A stretch of DNA of 64,000 nucleotides from Kaustia mangrovi (GTDB taxonomy: Bacteria; Pseudomonadota; Alphaproteobacteria; Rhizobiales; Im1). Where the stretch lies: positions 4,268,501 to 4,332,500 of the forward strand of contig NZ_CP058214.1 of the NCBI RefSeq assembly GCF_015482775.1, given 5' to 3'. This document shows positions 11,785-20,360 of this stretch, piece after piece; the stretch's first letter is position 1; each line of letters begins with the position of its first letter. The notes beneath the pieces were generated by a model. It worked only from the letters and a program-made list of their open reading frames with translations, searched no databases and was not told where the DNA came from. Made by a program: the position numbers and the translations under genes.

Positions 11785-12567
11785 ATGACGGAGCAACGCC
11801 CCAGGCTTCCCGACGGCTATCGGCTTCTCGCCTTCGACGAGATCGATTCGACCAATGCGGAGGCCGCCCGGCGCGCGGATGCGGGCGAGGAGGGGCCGGT
11901 CTGGCTGTGGGCCGGACGGCAGACGAGGGGCAGGGGGCGCTATAGCCGCCCCTGGGCGTCGGAGCCCGGCAATCTCTATGCCACGCTCGTCACGGCCGCG
12001 CCCGGGCCGCGCCCGGCCGATCTGAGCTTCGCCATGGCGCTCGCGCTCCACGATGCCGCCGCGGCCTGCCTGCCGGAACGCGAAGCCGGGGGGCTGTCGC
12101 TCAAATGGCCGAACGATCTCATGCTCGACGGCGCCAAGGTTTCGGGCCTGCTGCTGGAGGCCGTCGGCCGGCGAGAGGGCGACGGTGCGCCCGTGCTCGC
12201 CATCGGCTTCGGCCTCAATATCGCGCACAAGCCCGACATTGCCGACTATGCGGTGACGTCGCTCGCCGAGCACGGCGCGACCGCCACGCCGGCGCGCGCG
12301 CTGGAACATCTGGCGGCGAAGGCGGCCTGGTGGATCGGACGCTGGGACGAGGGCCGCGGCTTCGCCGCGATCCGCGACGCGTGGCTCGCGCGGGCGCGCG
12401 GGCTCGGCGGACAGATCGCCGTCACCAGCGGCAGTGAGCGCATGACGGGCCTGTTTGAGGACCTTGCCGAGGACGGCGCGCTGATCCTGCGCCTGCCGGA
12501 CGGCACGGCGAGGCGGATCTTCGCCGGGGACGTCTTCCTGCCCGGCGGCAATCGCGGGGCGGCGTGA
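11785..12567 (+). CDS. birA: Biotin--[acetyl-CoA-carboxylase] ligase
   Basis: This 260-aa protein is a class I biotin protein ligase. It activates biotin with ATP and attaches it to biotin carboxyl carrier proteins. The catalytic GRGRYSRPW loop and KWPNDLML motif are present, with a small C-terminal domain. It lacks the N-terminal winged-helix DNA-binding domain of E. coli BirA, so it is probably not a repressor. It follows nuoN by 9 bases and its TGA overlaps the next gene's ATG by one base (TGATG), pointing to translational coupling. Confidence 0.93.
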   Translation: MTEQRPRLPDGYRLLAFDEIDSTNAEAARRADAGEEGPVWLWAGRQTRGRGRYSRPWASEPGNLYATLVTAAPGPRPADLSFAMALALHDAAAACLPEREAGGLSLKWPNDLMLDGAKVSGLLLEAVGRREGDGAPVLAIGFGLNIAHKPDIADYAVTSLAEHGATATPARALEHLAAKAAWWIGRWDEGRGFAAIRDAWLARARGLGGQIAVTSGSERMTGLFEDLAEDGALILRLPDGTARRIFAGDVFLPGGNRGAA

Positions 12568-14255
12568 TGGTAGCGGGGGGCAAGAAAGGAAAGGCGCGCG
12601 AGGAGCTCGTCTTCCTGCCGCTCGGCGGGACGGGCGAGATCGGCATGAACGCCTATCTCTACGGGCTGGGGCCGGTGCGGGACCGGCGCTGGCTCATGGT
12701 CGATCTCGGCGTGAAATTCGGCAGCGAGCGCGAGCCGGGCGTCGACGTCATCCTGCCCGACATGGCCTTCATGGAGGCGGAGCGCCACGCCCTGGAGGGC
12801 CTCGTCCTCACCCATGCGCATGAGGACCATCTGGGGGCGGTGCCCTATCTGTGGGAACGCCTCGGCATGCCCGTCTATGCGACGCGCTTCACCGCCGCGC
12901 TGCTCATGAACAAGCTGGAGGAGGCGGGGCTGGAAGAGGAGGTGCCGCTCCACATCGTGGAGCCCGGCGACCGCTTCGCCTTAGGGCCCTTCGACATCGA
13001 GCTCGTCAGGGTCAACCACTCGATCCCGGAGCCCAACGCGCTCGCCATCCGCACGGGCGCCGGCACGGTGGTCCATTCCGGCGACTGGAAGATCGACGAT
13101 GCGCCGGTGCTCGGCGAGCGCATCGACGAGGCGCGGCTGCGCGAGATCGGCGCGGAGGGCTGCCTCGCGCTGGTCTGCGATTCGACCAACGCCATGCGCG
13201 AGGGCCACTCGCCGACCGAGGAGGAGGTGGCCGCCAGCCTCACCTCGATCATCGCCCGGGCGAAGGCCCGTGTCGCGATCACCACCTTCGCCTCCCATGT
13301 GGGCCGGCTCGAGACCGTTGCGCGCGCCGCGCACGAGGCCGGCCGGCAGGTCGTGGTGGCGGGCCGCGCCATGAACACCGTCATCGAGGCCGCCCGCCAC
13401 AGCGGCTATCTGAGGGACGTGCCGGACTTCCAGCCGGCCGACGCCTTCGGCTATCTGCCGCCGGAGAAGGTCGTGTGCCTGTGCACCGGCAGCCAGGGCG
13501 AGCCCCGTGCGGCCATGGCGCGCATCGCCGACGACAGCCATCCCTCCATCGCGCTGGAGGCCGGCGATCTGGTGATCTTCTCCTCCAAGACGATCCCCGG
13601 CAACGAGAAGGCGGTCATCGAGATCGAGAACAAGCTCGCCGCGCGCGGGGTGGAGATCGTCACCTCCGACGATGCGCTCGTCCATGTCACGGGCCATCCG
13701 CGCCGCGACGAGCTCAGGCAGCTCTACGACTGGCTGAAGCCCGGCATGCTCATCCCCATGCATGGCGAGATGCGCCACATGATGGAGCATGCCAAATTCG
13801 CCCGCGAGCAGGGCATCGCCGCCACGCAGGTCGTGACGAACGGCGAGATTCTGCGCCTCGCGCCCGGCGCGCCGGAGATCGTCGACGAGGCGCCGAGCGG
13901 CCGCCTGTTCGTCGATGGCCGGCTCATCGTGTCGGAGCATGCCGCCGCGATCCGCGACCGGCGCAAGCTCTCCTTCGTGGGCATGGTGGCCGTGTCTGTG
14001 ATCGTGGACGGGCGCGGCGACCTCGTCGGCGAGCCGCAGATCGCCATGGAGGGCGTACCGGCGGAAGACGAGAACGCCACGCCCATGGCCGACATCGTTC
14101 TCGATGTCGTCGAGGAGGTGATGGAGGGTCTGCCGCGCGCCCGCCGGCGCGACCGCGACCTTCTGGCGGAGACCCTGCGCCGCGCCGTGCGCCGCGCCAT
14201 GGCGCTCCACTGGGGCAAGAAGCCGCTCTGCCGGGTCATGATCCACACGGTGTGA
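12567..14255 (+). CDS. rnj: Ribonuclease J
   Basis: This 562-aa protein is a metallo-beta-lactamase/beta-CASP RNase J, with endo- and 5'-exonuclease activity in RNA processing and decay. The metal-binding HAHEDHLG motif is near residue 81. Later motifs include VHSGDWKID, CDSTNA, FASHVGRLE, CTGSQGEP and VTGHPRRDEL, and a C-terminal domain completes the normal length. ATG 12567 overlaps the birA stop by one base; an in-frame GTG at 12564 is an alternative. It ends the nuo-birA-rnj run. Confidence 0.94.
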   Translation: MVAGGKKGKAREELVFLPLGGTGEIGMNAYLYGLGPVRDRRWLMVDLGVKFGSEREPGVDVILPDMAFMEAERHALEGLVLTHAHEDHLGAVPYLWERLGMPVYATRFTAALLMNKLEEAGLEEEVPLHIVEPGDRFALGPFDIELVRVNHSIPEPNALAIRTGAGTVVHSGDWKIDDAPVLGERIDEARLREIGAEGCLALVCDSTNAMREGHSPTEEEVAASLTSIIARAKARVAITTFASHVGRLETVARAAHEAGRQVVVAGRAMNTVIEAARHSGYLRDVPDFQPADAFGYLPPEKVVCLCTGSQGEPRAAMARIADDSHPSIALEAGDLVIFSSKTIPGNEKAVIEIENKLAARGVEIVTSDDALVHVTGHPRRDELRQLYDWLKPGMLIPMHGEMRHMMEHAKFAREQGIAATQVVTNGEILRLAPGAPEIVDEAPSGRLFVDGRLIVSEHAAAIRDRRKLSFVGMVAVSVIVDGRGDLVGEPQIAMEGVPAEDENATPMADIVLDVVEEVMEGLPRARRRDRDLLAETLRRAVRRAMALHWGKKPLCRVMIHTV

Positions 14256-14338
14256 GGCCCCGGCCGCCCCCTGCTGCCCGTCGCAAGATGCGCCGCGATC
14301 TGCTATTGCTCTGAAATCCGAAACGAGCGATCCGAATC

Positions 14339-16582
14339 ATGAGCGAACACGCACCGCCCCGCAGCCCGGACGGCATCGAGTCGATCAATCTGCGCGATGC
14401 GCTGGAAGAGCGCTATCTGGCCTATGCGCTCTCCACCATCATGCACCGCGCGCTGCCCGACGCGCGCGACGGGCTGAAGCCCGTCCATCGCCGGCTCCTC
14501 TATGCCATGCGCCAGCTCAAGCTCGACCCGGCGTCGGGCTTCAAGAAGTGCGCGCGCGTGGTCGGCGACGTGATCGGCCGCTACCATCCCCATGGCGACC
14601 AGGCGGTCTATGACGCGCTGGTCCGCCTGGCCCAGGATTTCGCGGTGCGCTATCCGCTGGTCGAGGGGCAGGGCAATTTCGGCAATATCGACGGCGACAA
14701 CGCCGCGGCCATGCGCTACACCGAGGCCCGGCTCACCGCCGTCGCCCAGGCGCTGCTCGACGGGCTCGACGAGGATACGGTCGATTTCCGCGACACCTAT
14801 GACGGCGAGGATTCCGAGCCGATCGTCCTGCCGGCCGCCTTCCCGAACCTTCTGGCCAACGGTGCGGCCGGCATCGCGGTCGGCATGGCGACCTCCATTC
14901 CGCCGCACAATGCCCACGAGCTGTGCGACGCGGCGCTCCACCTCATCAAGCACCCCAATGCGAGCATCGAGAAGCTCGTGGAGTTCGTGCCCGGCCCGGA
15001 CCTCCCGACCGGCGGTGAGATCGTGGAGAGCCGGCAGAACATCCTGGAGGCCTACAGGACCGGCCGGGGCGGGTTCCGCGTGCGCGCGCGCTGGGAGCGG
15101 GAGGATCTGGGCCGCGGCACCTGGCAGATCGTCGTCACCGAGATCCCCTATCAGGTCCAGAAGGGCCGGCTGGTGGAGAAGATCGCGGAGCTCTTGCAGG
15201 CGCGCAAGCTACCGCTGCTCGGCGATGTGCGCGACGAATCGGCGGAGGATGTGCGCCTCGTCCTGGAGCCGCGCAGCCGCACGGTCGATCCCGTTCTCCT
15301 GATGGAGCAGATGTTCAAGCTGACCGAGCTCGAATCGCGCATCTCGCTCAACATGAACGTGCTCGCCGATGGCCGCCTGCCGCGCGTCCTGTCGCTGGCG
15401 GAGGTGCTGAACCAGTGGCTCGCCCACCGCAAGGAGGTGCTGGTCCGCCGCTCGCGCTTCCGGCTCGACAAGATCGCCCATCGCCTGGAGGTGCTGGAAG
15501 GCTATCTGGTCGCCTATCTGAACCTCGACGAGGTGATCCGCATCATCCGCGAGGAGGACGACCCCAAGCGGGAGCTGATGCACACCTTCTCGCTCTCCGA
15601 CGTGCAGGCCGAGGCGATCCTCAATATGCGCCTGCGCAGCCTGCGCAAGCTTGAGGAGATGGAGATCCGCCACGAGCATGCCGCGCTGACCGAGGAGCAG
15701 GCGGAGCTCAACGCGCTGCTCGCCTCCGACGACAAGCAGTGGGCACGCATTTCCGAGGAGATCCGCGAGGCCCGCGCGCGCTTCGGCAAGGACACCGAGC
15801 TCGGCCGCCGGCGCACCGGGTTTGCGGAGATGCCCGATGTCGAGGTCGACCTCGAGCAGGCCATGATCGAGAAGGAGCCGGTCACCGTCGTGTGCTCGCA
15901 GAAGGGCTGGATCCGCGCGCTCAAGGGCCATCTCTCCGATACCGGCTCGCTCTCCTTCAAGGAGGGAGACAAGGCGCGCTTCGTGTTCCATGCGGAGACG
16001 ACCGACAAGCTGATCGTCTTCACCACCTCCGGCCGGGCCTTCACGCTGGGCGCCGACAGGCTGCCCGGCGGGCGCGGCCATGGCGAGCCGGTGCGGCTCA
16101 TGGCCGACCTCGACGCCGCCGACGAGATCGTCGCGCTGTTCGTGCACAGGCCGGGCGCGAAATGCCTTGTGGCCTCCTCCGACGGGCGCGGCTTCATCGC
16201 CGCGGAGAACGACATGGTCGCCAATACCCGAAAGGGCCGGCAGGTGCTGAACGTCAAGGCGCCGGTCGAGGCCCATCTCTGCGTGGCCGTGCCCGAGGGC
16301 GCCGACCATGTGGCCGTCGTCGGCGCGAACCGGAAGCTCCTCGTCTTCCCGCTTCCCGAGCTGCCGGAGATGAGCCGCGGCCGCGGCGTCAAGCTGCAGA
16401 ACTACCGCCAGGGCGGCCTGTCCGACGCCAAGGCCTTCAGGCTGGAGGACGGCCTCACCTGGACCGATTCCTCAGGGCGCACCTGGACGGTCGCGGAGCT
16501 GCGCGACTGGCTCGGCACCCGCGCCCAGGCCGGCCGCCTCCCGCCCAAGGGCTTCCCGCGCTCCAACAGGTTCGGCGGGTAA
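14339..16582 (+). CDS. parC: DNA topoisomerase IV subunit A
   Basis: ParC (747 aa) is the breakage-reunion subunit of topoisomerase IV, which decatenates sister chromosomes. The catalytic tyrosine lies in [10 protein letters not shown] (Y127), after the winged-helix segment with [18 protein letters not shown]. The C-terminal half is the beta-pinwheel domain. Its repeats are diverged and there is no intact GyrA box, which favours ParC over GyrA, as does the length. It is preceded by an 83-base gap and probably has its own promoter. Confidence 0.93.
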   Translation: MSEHAPPRSPDGIESINLRDALEERYLAYALSTIMHRALPDARDGLKPVHRRLLYAMRQLKLDPASGFKKCARVVGDVIGRYHPHGDQAVYDALVRLAQDFAVRYPLVEGQGNFGNIDGDNAAAMRYTEARLTAVAQALLDGLDEDTVDFRDTYDGEDSEPIVLPAAFPNLLANGAAGIAVGMATSIPPHNAHELCDAALHLIKHPNASIEKLVEFVPGPDLPTGGEIVESRQNILEAYRTGRGGFRVRARWEREDLGRGTWQIVVTEIPYQVQKGRLVEKIAELLQARKLPLLGDVRDESAEDVRLVLEPRSRTVDPVLLMEQMFKLTELESRISLNMNVLADGRLPRVLSLAEVLNQWLAHRKEVLVRRSRFRLDKIAHRLEVLEGYLVAYLNLDEVIRIIREEDDPKRELMHTFSLSDVQAEAILNMRLRSLRKLEEMEIRHEHAALTEEQAELNALLASDDKQWARISEEIREARARFGKDTELGRRRTGFAEMPDVEVDLEQAMIEKEPVTVVCSQKGWIRALKGHLSDTGSLSFKEGDKARFVFHAETTDKLIVFTTSGRAFTLGADRLPGGRGHGEPVRLMADLDAADEIVALFVHRPGAKCLVASSDGRGFIAAENDMVANTRKGRQVLNVKAPVEAHLCVAVPEGADHVAVVGANRKLLVFPLPELPEMSRGRGVKLQNYRQGGLSDAKAFRLEDGLTWTDSSGRTWTVAELRDWLGTRAQAGRLPPKGFPRSNRFGG

Positions 16583-16637
16583 GGAACTGCCGGGGCGCAA
16601 GATGAGCCCGAGTGAAGTGCAGGTGCCCACATGTTTC

Positions 16638-16668
16638 TCCGCTCATCCCGGCGAAAGCCGGGATCTCG
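16638..16668 (+). repeat. REP-like palindromic element, left copy of a 31-bp inverted pair
   Basis: A 31-base element contains a perfect 8-bp stem (ATCCCGGC, 16645-16652; GCCGGGAT, 16657-16664) closed by a GAAA tetraloop. The same 31 bases occur, inverted and without mismatch, at 17486-17516. It lies 55 bases after the parC stop and could also act as a 3' hairpin for parC mRNA. The sequence resembles the short extragenic palindromes common in alphaproteobacteria. Confidence 0.8.
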
Positions 16669-16780
16669 GGTAACACGCAAGGTCAAGTCGGTTCACTCGC
16701 GGGCAGTGGTAGTTTGCAATTCCGACCCGATCTTTTGTAGCTTACCGCCTACCTTTAAAGTTATGGTGCTTAATAGGTCA

Positions 16781-16786
16781 TATATA
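16781..16786 (+). promoter_or_regulatory. Possible -10 element of the orphan gene
   Basis: TATATA sits in a conspicuously AT-rich stretch (about 16750-16800) 33 bases before the ATG of the orphan gene at 16819. No good -35 match is seen 17 bases upstream, so this is only a candidate. Confidence 0.25.
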
Positions 16787-16818
16787 AGATATCTGTTTCC
16801 ATAGCTCATAAGGCTCAT

Positions 16819-17406
16819 ATGCTAAAGAGTGCTGTCGACCATCTTTTAACTAATGTGATCCCTGCTGCGCAGGACTATGGTAGCGCGGAGAACGACTTGT
16901 CGGCGGCTTTCCAACAAAATGCTGATCCTGCCCACTGGGAGAGGGTGGGGCAGCATGCCAAGCGGCGCGCCGCAGAGGCTGCGATTGCCATCGACGGCCT
17001 TGCAGACCGAACCGCCAAAGCTCTCGGGTCAACGCCCAATAAGGTGCGCGATGACGTTGTTCCCTATTGCGCAATCGGAAGAGTTGCTCGTCTCGGAAGC
17101 ATTGAGCGTATCTGTGCCGTCGCCAACGCTTACAAGCATGCTGACCTGTCAGACAGAAAACACCCGATCCGCTCGGAGGCGGATATCCTCGCTACGGGTG
17201 CCGGCTACGGAATTGACTGTTATGGCATCGGCAAGTGTCGGGGCGTAGAGGTCCTGGTGACCGAGCGGGATGGCACGGTGCGGAAGTTTCTTGGTGACGT
17301 ACCATGGGCGATTGCGGGGTGGTTTCAATATCTTGAGGCACGGAGCGCGGCGTTGCCGCTCGGCGAGTTCTATGTCTGTGGGCTTTGCGTAAAAACCGGC
17401 TCTTGA
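16819..17406 (+). CDS. Hypothetical protein, AT-richer orphan gene between inverted repeats
   Basis: This 195-aa ORF is not recognised. It starts with ATG after a short AAGG at 16810-16813. The protein looks soluble and mainly helical in its N-terminal two thirds: an Ala-rich segment around residues 50-70, then RICAVANAYKHADLSD near residue 100. The C-terminal part, with a few cysteines and VLVTERDGTVRKFLGDV, may be beta-rich. No signal peptide or membrane segment is seen. Codon use is visibly more AT-tolerant than in the flanking genes. The gene is bracketed by two inverted copies of a 31-bp palindromic element, which suggests acquisition. The NAYKH stretch vaguely recalls helical families of unknown role, but I assign no function. 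Confidence 0.65.
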   Translation: MLKSAVDHLLTNVIPAAQDYGSAENDLSAAFQQNADPAHWERVGQHAKRRAAEAAIAIDGLADRTAKALGSTPNKVRDDVVPYCAIGRVARLGSIERICAVANAYKHADLSDRKHPIRSEADILATGAGYGIDCYGIGKCRGVEVLVTERDGTVRKFLGDVPWAIAGWFQYLEARSAALPLGEFYVCGLCVKTGS

Positions 17407-17485
17407 TGCTCTTCTCAACCCGTGAACCGCCAACGCACACCATCTAGGAGCAAACATCAAATCGGACTGGGGCACCGCCCGCGCG

Positions 17486-17516
17486 CGAGATCCCGGCTTT
17501 CGCCGGGATGAGCGGA
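17486..17516 (-). repeat. REP-like palindromic element, right copy of a 31-bp inverted pair
   Basis: This is the exact reverse complement of 16638-16668, with the same 8-bp stem and tetraloop. It lies 80 bases after the orphan gene stop, inside the 334-base gene-free stretch 17407-17740. That stretch otherwise holds only the palindrome at 17680-17699 and the zinT leader. Confidence 0.8.
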
Positions 17517-17679
17517 ATGGAGCAACGGTAGGATTACCCCCCACCCTCCGTGCGGAACGCCGTCCGGTGCCCAGCCTGTGCAAGAATTCGCAAGACCATT
17601 GCGCGCCAAGTTGCCCCCGGATCCGGCACTGGTTCCGAATGCCCATTGTCAGGGCGCGGATCTTCGGTTAGGTCGTGTC

Positions 17680-17699
17680 CGTTACGTTATAACGTAACG
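17680..17699. promoter_or_regulatory. Zur-type operator palindrome upstream of zinT
   Basis: CGTTACGTTATAACGTAACG is a perfect 20-bp palindrome centred between 17689 and 17690, ending 41 bases before the zinT start. Its TATAA-containing core and two-fold symmetry fit the binding sites of the zinc repressor Zur in alphaproteobacteria. ZinT is a classic member of the Zur regulon. The identification rests on symmetry and the downstream gene, not on a database match. Confidence 0.75.
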
Positions 17700-17740
17700 A
17701 TTCTCATCATTCGACGACCACCACACAGAGGTCCGGGACA

Positions 17741-18445
17741 ATGCACATTGCGATTACCAGGTATGCCGGCGCGCTGGCGATAGGGGCGATGCTGCTGTTC
17801 GCCGCGCAGGCACAGGCGCAGACGCAGGACAGCCAGAGCGCGGAGAAGGGGACGTCCGCGCACGGTCATTCGCACGACCATGACAAGGCACACAGCCATT
17901 CCCACGGGTCCGACGATATCTATAACGGGTATTTCGAGGACAGCCAGATCGAGGCGCGCACGCTGTCGGACTGGGCGGGCGACTGGCAGTCCGTCTATCC
18001 CTATCTGCGCGACGGCACCCTGGATCCGGTCATGGCGCACAAGGCGGAGCATGGCGACAAGACAGCCGAGGAATATCGCGAGTATTACGAGACGGGATAT
18101 CGCACCGATGTCGACCGCATCGTCATCGACGGCGACAGCGTCACCTTCCACAAGGACGGGGCTGCGGTCGAGGGCCGGTATGGCGGCGACGGATACGAGG
18201 TCCTGACCTACAAGGCCGGCAATCGCGGCGTGCGCTATATCTTCGAGAAGACCGGCGGCGACGACGGAGCTCCGCGGTTCATCCAGTTCAGCGACCACCG
18301 CATCGCCCCCGCCAAGGCGGATCACTACCATCTCTACTGGGGCGACGACCGCGCAGCCCTCCTGAAGGAGGTGACCAACTGGCCGACCTACTATCCCGCC
18401 TCGCTGAGCGGCGAGGAGATCGTCGCCGAGATGATGGCGCACTGA
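17741..18445 (+). CDS. zinT: ZinT family periplasmic zinc-binding protein
   Basis: ZinT/YodA (234 aa) is a periplasmic lipocalin-like metal-binding protein that supports zinc uptake under shortage. A signal peptide is clear (hydrophobic residues about 8-22, cleavage after AQAQA). It is followed by a His-rich stretch at residues 42-56 (HGHSHDHDKAHSHSHG) likely to collect zinc. The lipocalin core carries family features: YFEDSQIEARTLSDWAGDW near the start and SDHRIAPAKADHYHLYWGDD near the end. A Zur-like palindrome lies just upstream. No znuABC genes are adjacent, so it would work with a transporter encoded elsewhere. Confidence 0.93.
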   Translation: MHIAITRYAGALAIGAMLLFAAQAQAQTQDSQSAEKGTSAHGHSHDHDKAHSHSHGSDDIYNGYFEDSQIEARTLSDWAGDWQSVYPYLRDGTLDPVMAHKAEHGDKTAEEYREYYETGYRTDVDRIVIDGDSVTFHKDGAAVEGRYGGDGYEVLTYKAGNRGVRYIFEKTGGDDGAPRFIQFSDHRIAPAKADHYHLYWGDDRAALLKEVTNWPTYYPASLSGEEIVAEMMAH

Positions 18446-18474
18446 CCAAGGCCCCGGCGCCCCACCGCGCCGGA

Positions 18475-18516
18475 CCTCCCCCGCAATCGGCCGACACCGC
18501 CCGGTTGCGGGGGAGG
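18475..18516. terminator. Stem-loop between convergent zinT and protease genes
   Basis: A perfect 12-bp inverted repeat (CCTCCCCCGCAA at 18475-18486; TTGCGGGGGAGG at 18505-18516) with an 18-base loop lies between two convergent genes. There is no clear T-run on either side, so it is a possible bidirectional hairpin terminator rather than a textbook one. Confidence 0.5.
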
Positions 18517-18577
18517 CCGCGCGGTCCCGACGTGTTGGCGCGACCCGGCATCCGGCTGGAGGTGCCGAGTGTTCCAG

Positions 18578-20236
18578 TTATGGAACGCAGAGTATCTGTG
18601 CGGTGAACGCCGCTCCGCGCTCGGCAAGTGTCGGTCGTTCCTCTGTATCGCTGGCCGTCTGGCTCTTGAAGACGATATTGGCCGAACGCAGGAAGGCACC
18701 GATGGTCTCGTTACGAATCGCGAAATTGATGTTCTGCGGAATGGCATCGAACATCGTGACCACGGCCCTGTCATCCAGTCTTGCGGTCACGATACCCACC
18801 ACATGACCCGTCATGTCGAGCACGGGGCCACCTGAATTTCCGGGTTGTATGGGCGCAGACAGCTGGAAGTACCGGGTGTCGCCCCGTACGCCAGAGAGGC
18901 TGTTCACCTCGCCCGATGTGACACTCAGCGCCCCTCCCAGAAGAGGGGCCAGTGGATAGCCCAGTACAACGACCTCCGATCCGATTCTCAAAGGGGCGTC
19001 CTGGAAGATCGCACCCGCAACCTGACTGTCAGTCTCGACCTTCAGGGCCGCGAGATCGTTGGTCTTGTCGACCAGAAGCAGGCGAGCGGTGCCATGGGAG
19101 GGCACGGTGATCGTTCCGCAGTCATTCACGACGTGAGCGTTGGTCAGCATGACCGCATCGTCGGTCACGAAAAAGCCTGTTCCGCTCGTCGTGTTCCTGG
19201 GCGGGGCTTCGTCTTTTGGAGTATGCGGGGTTTCTACTTCGCGCTCCTCCGCCACCCAGACCCGTTGCTCGAACCCCTTTCCCTTTGAGAGGAAGGAGCT
19301 ATCGGGAATGGAGCCGATTGTCGCGAAAGTGGCCCGTATCGTCTCTGCAACCGAGGAGTCGAAAACACCGAGGACGATGGCGAACCAACCATTGGCGGTC
19401 CGATACACAGCCGTATGCTCGAACACCTTTGCATATTGGCGGGCCAGGGTTACCGCTTCGTCCTTGGTACTCCTGCTGGCCGCGACGATGAAAACGGGCC
19501 CATCGGAGGACGGCGCCCTTTGTGTGGGGCGCGGCCGTTCGAGATTGAACACGGCGTCTGCCAGAGCAAGGACAATGCTCTCGATATTCGGCAGGACCCT
19601 TGCCTGCCAGGAAATCGAAATGCCGCGTGTCGCCGATGGCGTGCGGCGCATCCGCAGATAGAACCTTTTCCCGCGATAGACGCCGGTTACAACGAAGAAG
19701 TCGTCTTTCATCACCTTGTAGGAGACGGAGCGACGCTTGCCGGAACGGCTCAATCGCTCGAAGAGGTCCGAATACGACGTGTCGGCGTAGGGCATGGCTA
19801 TCGTCTCGATGACGAAGTCCTCCGACAGTGATTGCCATCGCGATCCACGTCGGGTTGCCGCTTTTGTCTGTATGAGATTGCGGGGAATTCCTAGCCGCTG
19901 CCCGGAACGGGGATCATCGGTGAACTCAAAGCCCACAACGCTCATGATCTGAGATGACCGACGCTTGAGAACCGCGCGCTGGCCCGCATTGAGCACCCCG
20001 TTCGGGCGGTAACCGCTCCTGGTCTGGAAGGCCACGATGGCATTGTAGGTGCGCCGGCCAAATTCCCCGTCCGGCAAGGCGTTGTAGTGACCCGTCCATG
20101 TCAGGTGCCATTGAACGAGCGCGCGCTCTGCCGCTGGAAGCGATGTGAACGCCAGGCGGGCGCGGTCGTAATCCGCGCGGGCCATGGAAAAGGTCGCGCA
20201 GATCAAAGCCAGAGCGATCAAAAGCCGATTGAACAC
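18578..20236 (-). CDS. Secreted peptidoglycan-binding, trypsin-like serine protease
   Basis: This 552-aa protein has a signal peptide (about residues 1-21) and a PG_binding_1-type domain (about 40-95, with ALPDGEFGRRTYNAIVAFQ). A middle region has a SPOR-like segment around 249-330 (FIVAASRSTKDEA ... GWFAIVLGVFD). The C-terminal half is an S1/HtrA-type protease. The catalytic triad is visible: H368 (NAHVV), D394 (TNDLAAL) and S468 (GNSGGP). No PDZ domain follows. The architecture suggests a periplasmic protease tethered to peptidoglycan; that role is inferred. The start is GTG (20236). Codon use is less GC-biased than in core neighbours, hinting at transfer or relaxed constraint. Confidence 0.82.
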   Translation of the reverse strand: MFNRLLIALALICATFSMARADYDRARLAFTSLPAAERALVQWHLTWTGHYNALPDGEFGRRTYNAIVAFQTRSGYRPNGVLNAGQRAVLKRRSSQIMSVVGFEFTDDPRSGQRLGIPRNLIQTKAATRRGSRWQSLSEDFVIETIAMPYADTSYSDLFERLSRSGKRRSVSYKVMKDDFFVVTGVYRGKRFYLRMRRTPSATRGISISWQARVLPNIESIVLALADAVFNLERPRPTQRAPSSDGPVFIVAASRSTKDEAVTLARQYAKVFEHTAVYRTANGWFAIVLGVFDSSVAETIRATFATIGSIPDSSFLSKGKGFEQRVWVAEEREVETPHTPKDEAPPRNTTSGTGFFVTDDAVMLTNAHVVNDCGTITVPSHGTARLLLVDKTNDLAALKVETDSQVAGAIFQDAPLRIGSEVVVLGYPLAPLLGGALSVTSGEVNSLSGVRGDTRYFQLSAPIQPGNSGGPVLDMTGHVVGIVTARLDDRAVVTMFDAIPQNINFAIRNETIGAFLRSANIVFKSQTASDTEERPTLAERGAAFTAQILCVP

Positions 20237-20275
20237 GACGTCAACCCCACCCCCTGAAGACGACAGGACCTATTC

Positions 20276-20298
20276 AACAACAGTTGACGGGTGTTGTT
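20276..20298. promoter_or_regulatory. Inverted repeat upstream of the trypsin-like protease gene
   Basis: AACAACA (20276-20282) and TGTTGTT (20292-20298) form a 7-bp inverted repeat with a 9-base spacer, 40-62 bases upstream of the protease GTG. It stands out in the 124-base gene-free interval and could be an operator. No regulator is proposed. Confidence 0.35.
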
Positions 20299-20360
20299 AA
20301 GTTGCCCGATCGGCCCATTGCTCGCGAATAGAGGCGGAACTTGCGGCGACAGGAGGCCGG

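Noticed and set aside
6471-12309. Very long open frames on the minus strand opposite nuoK-birA (805 and 1177 codons)
   Set aside because: They are antisense to well-recognised nuo genes, consist of His/Arg/Glu-rich low-complexity sequence and arise from the GC bias at third positions.
17092-17150. HEPN-type RNase motif in the orphan protein
   Set aside because: The arginine and histidine in RICAVANAYKH are not at the R-x4-6-H spacing of HEPN domains, so no toxin call is made.
16638-17516. Insertion sequence or transposon with 31-bp terminal inverted repeats
   Set aside because: No transposase is encoded between the repeats, and the bases just outside (16631-16637 and 17517-17523) are not a target-site duplication.
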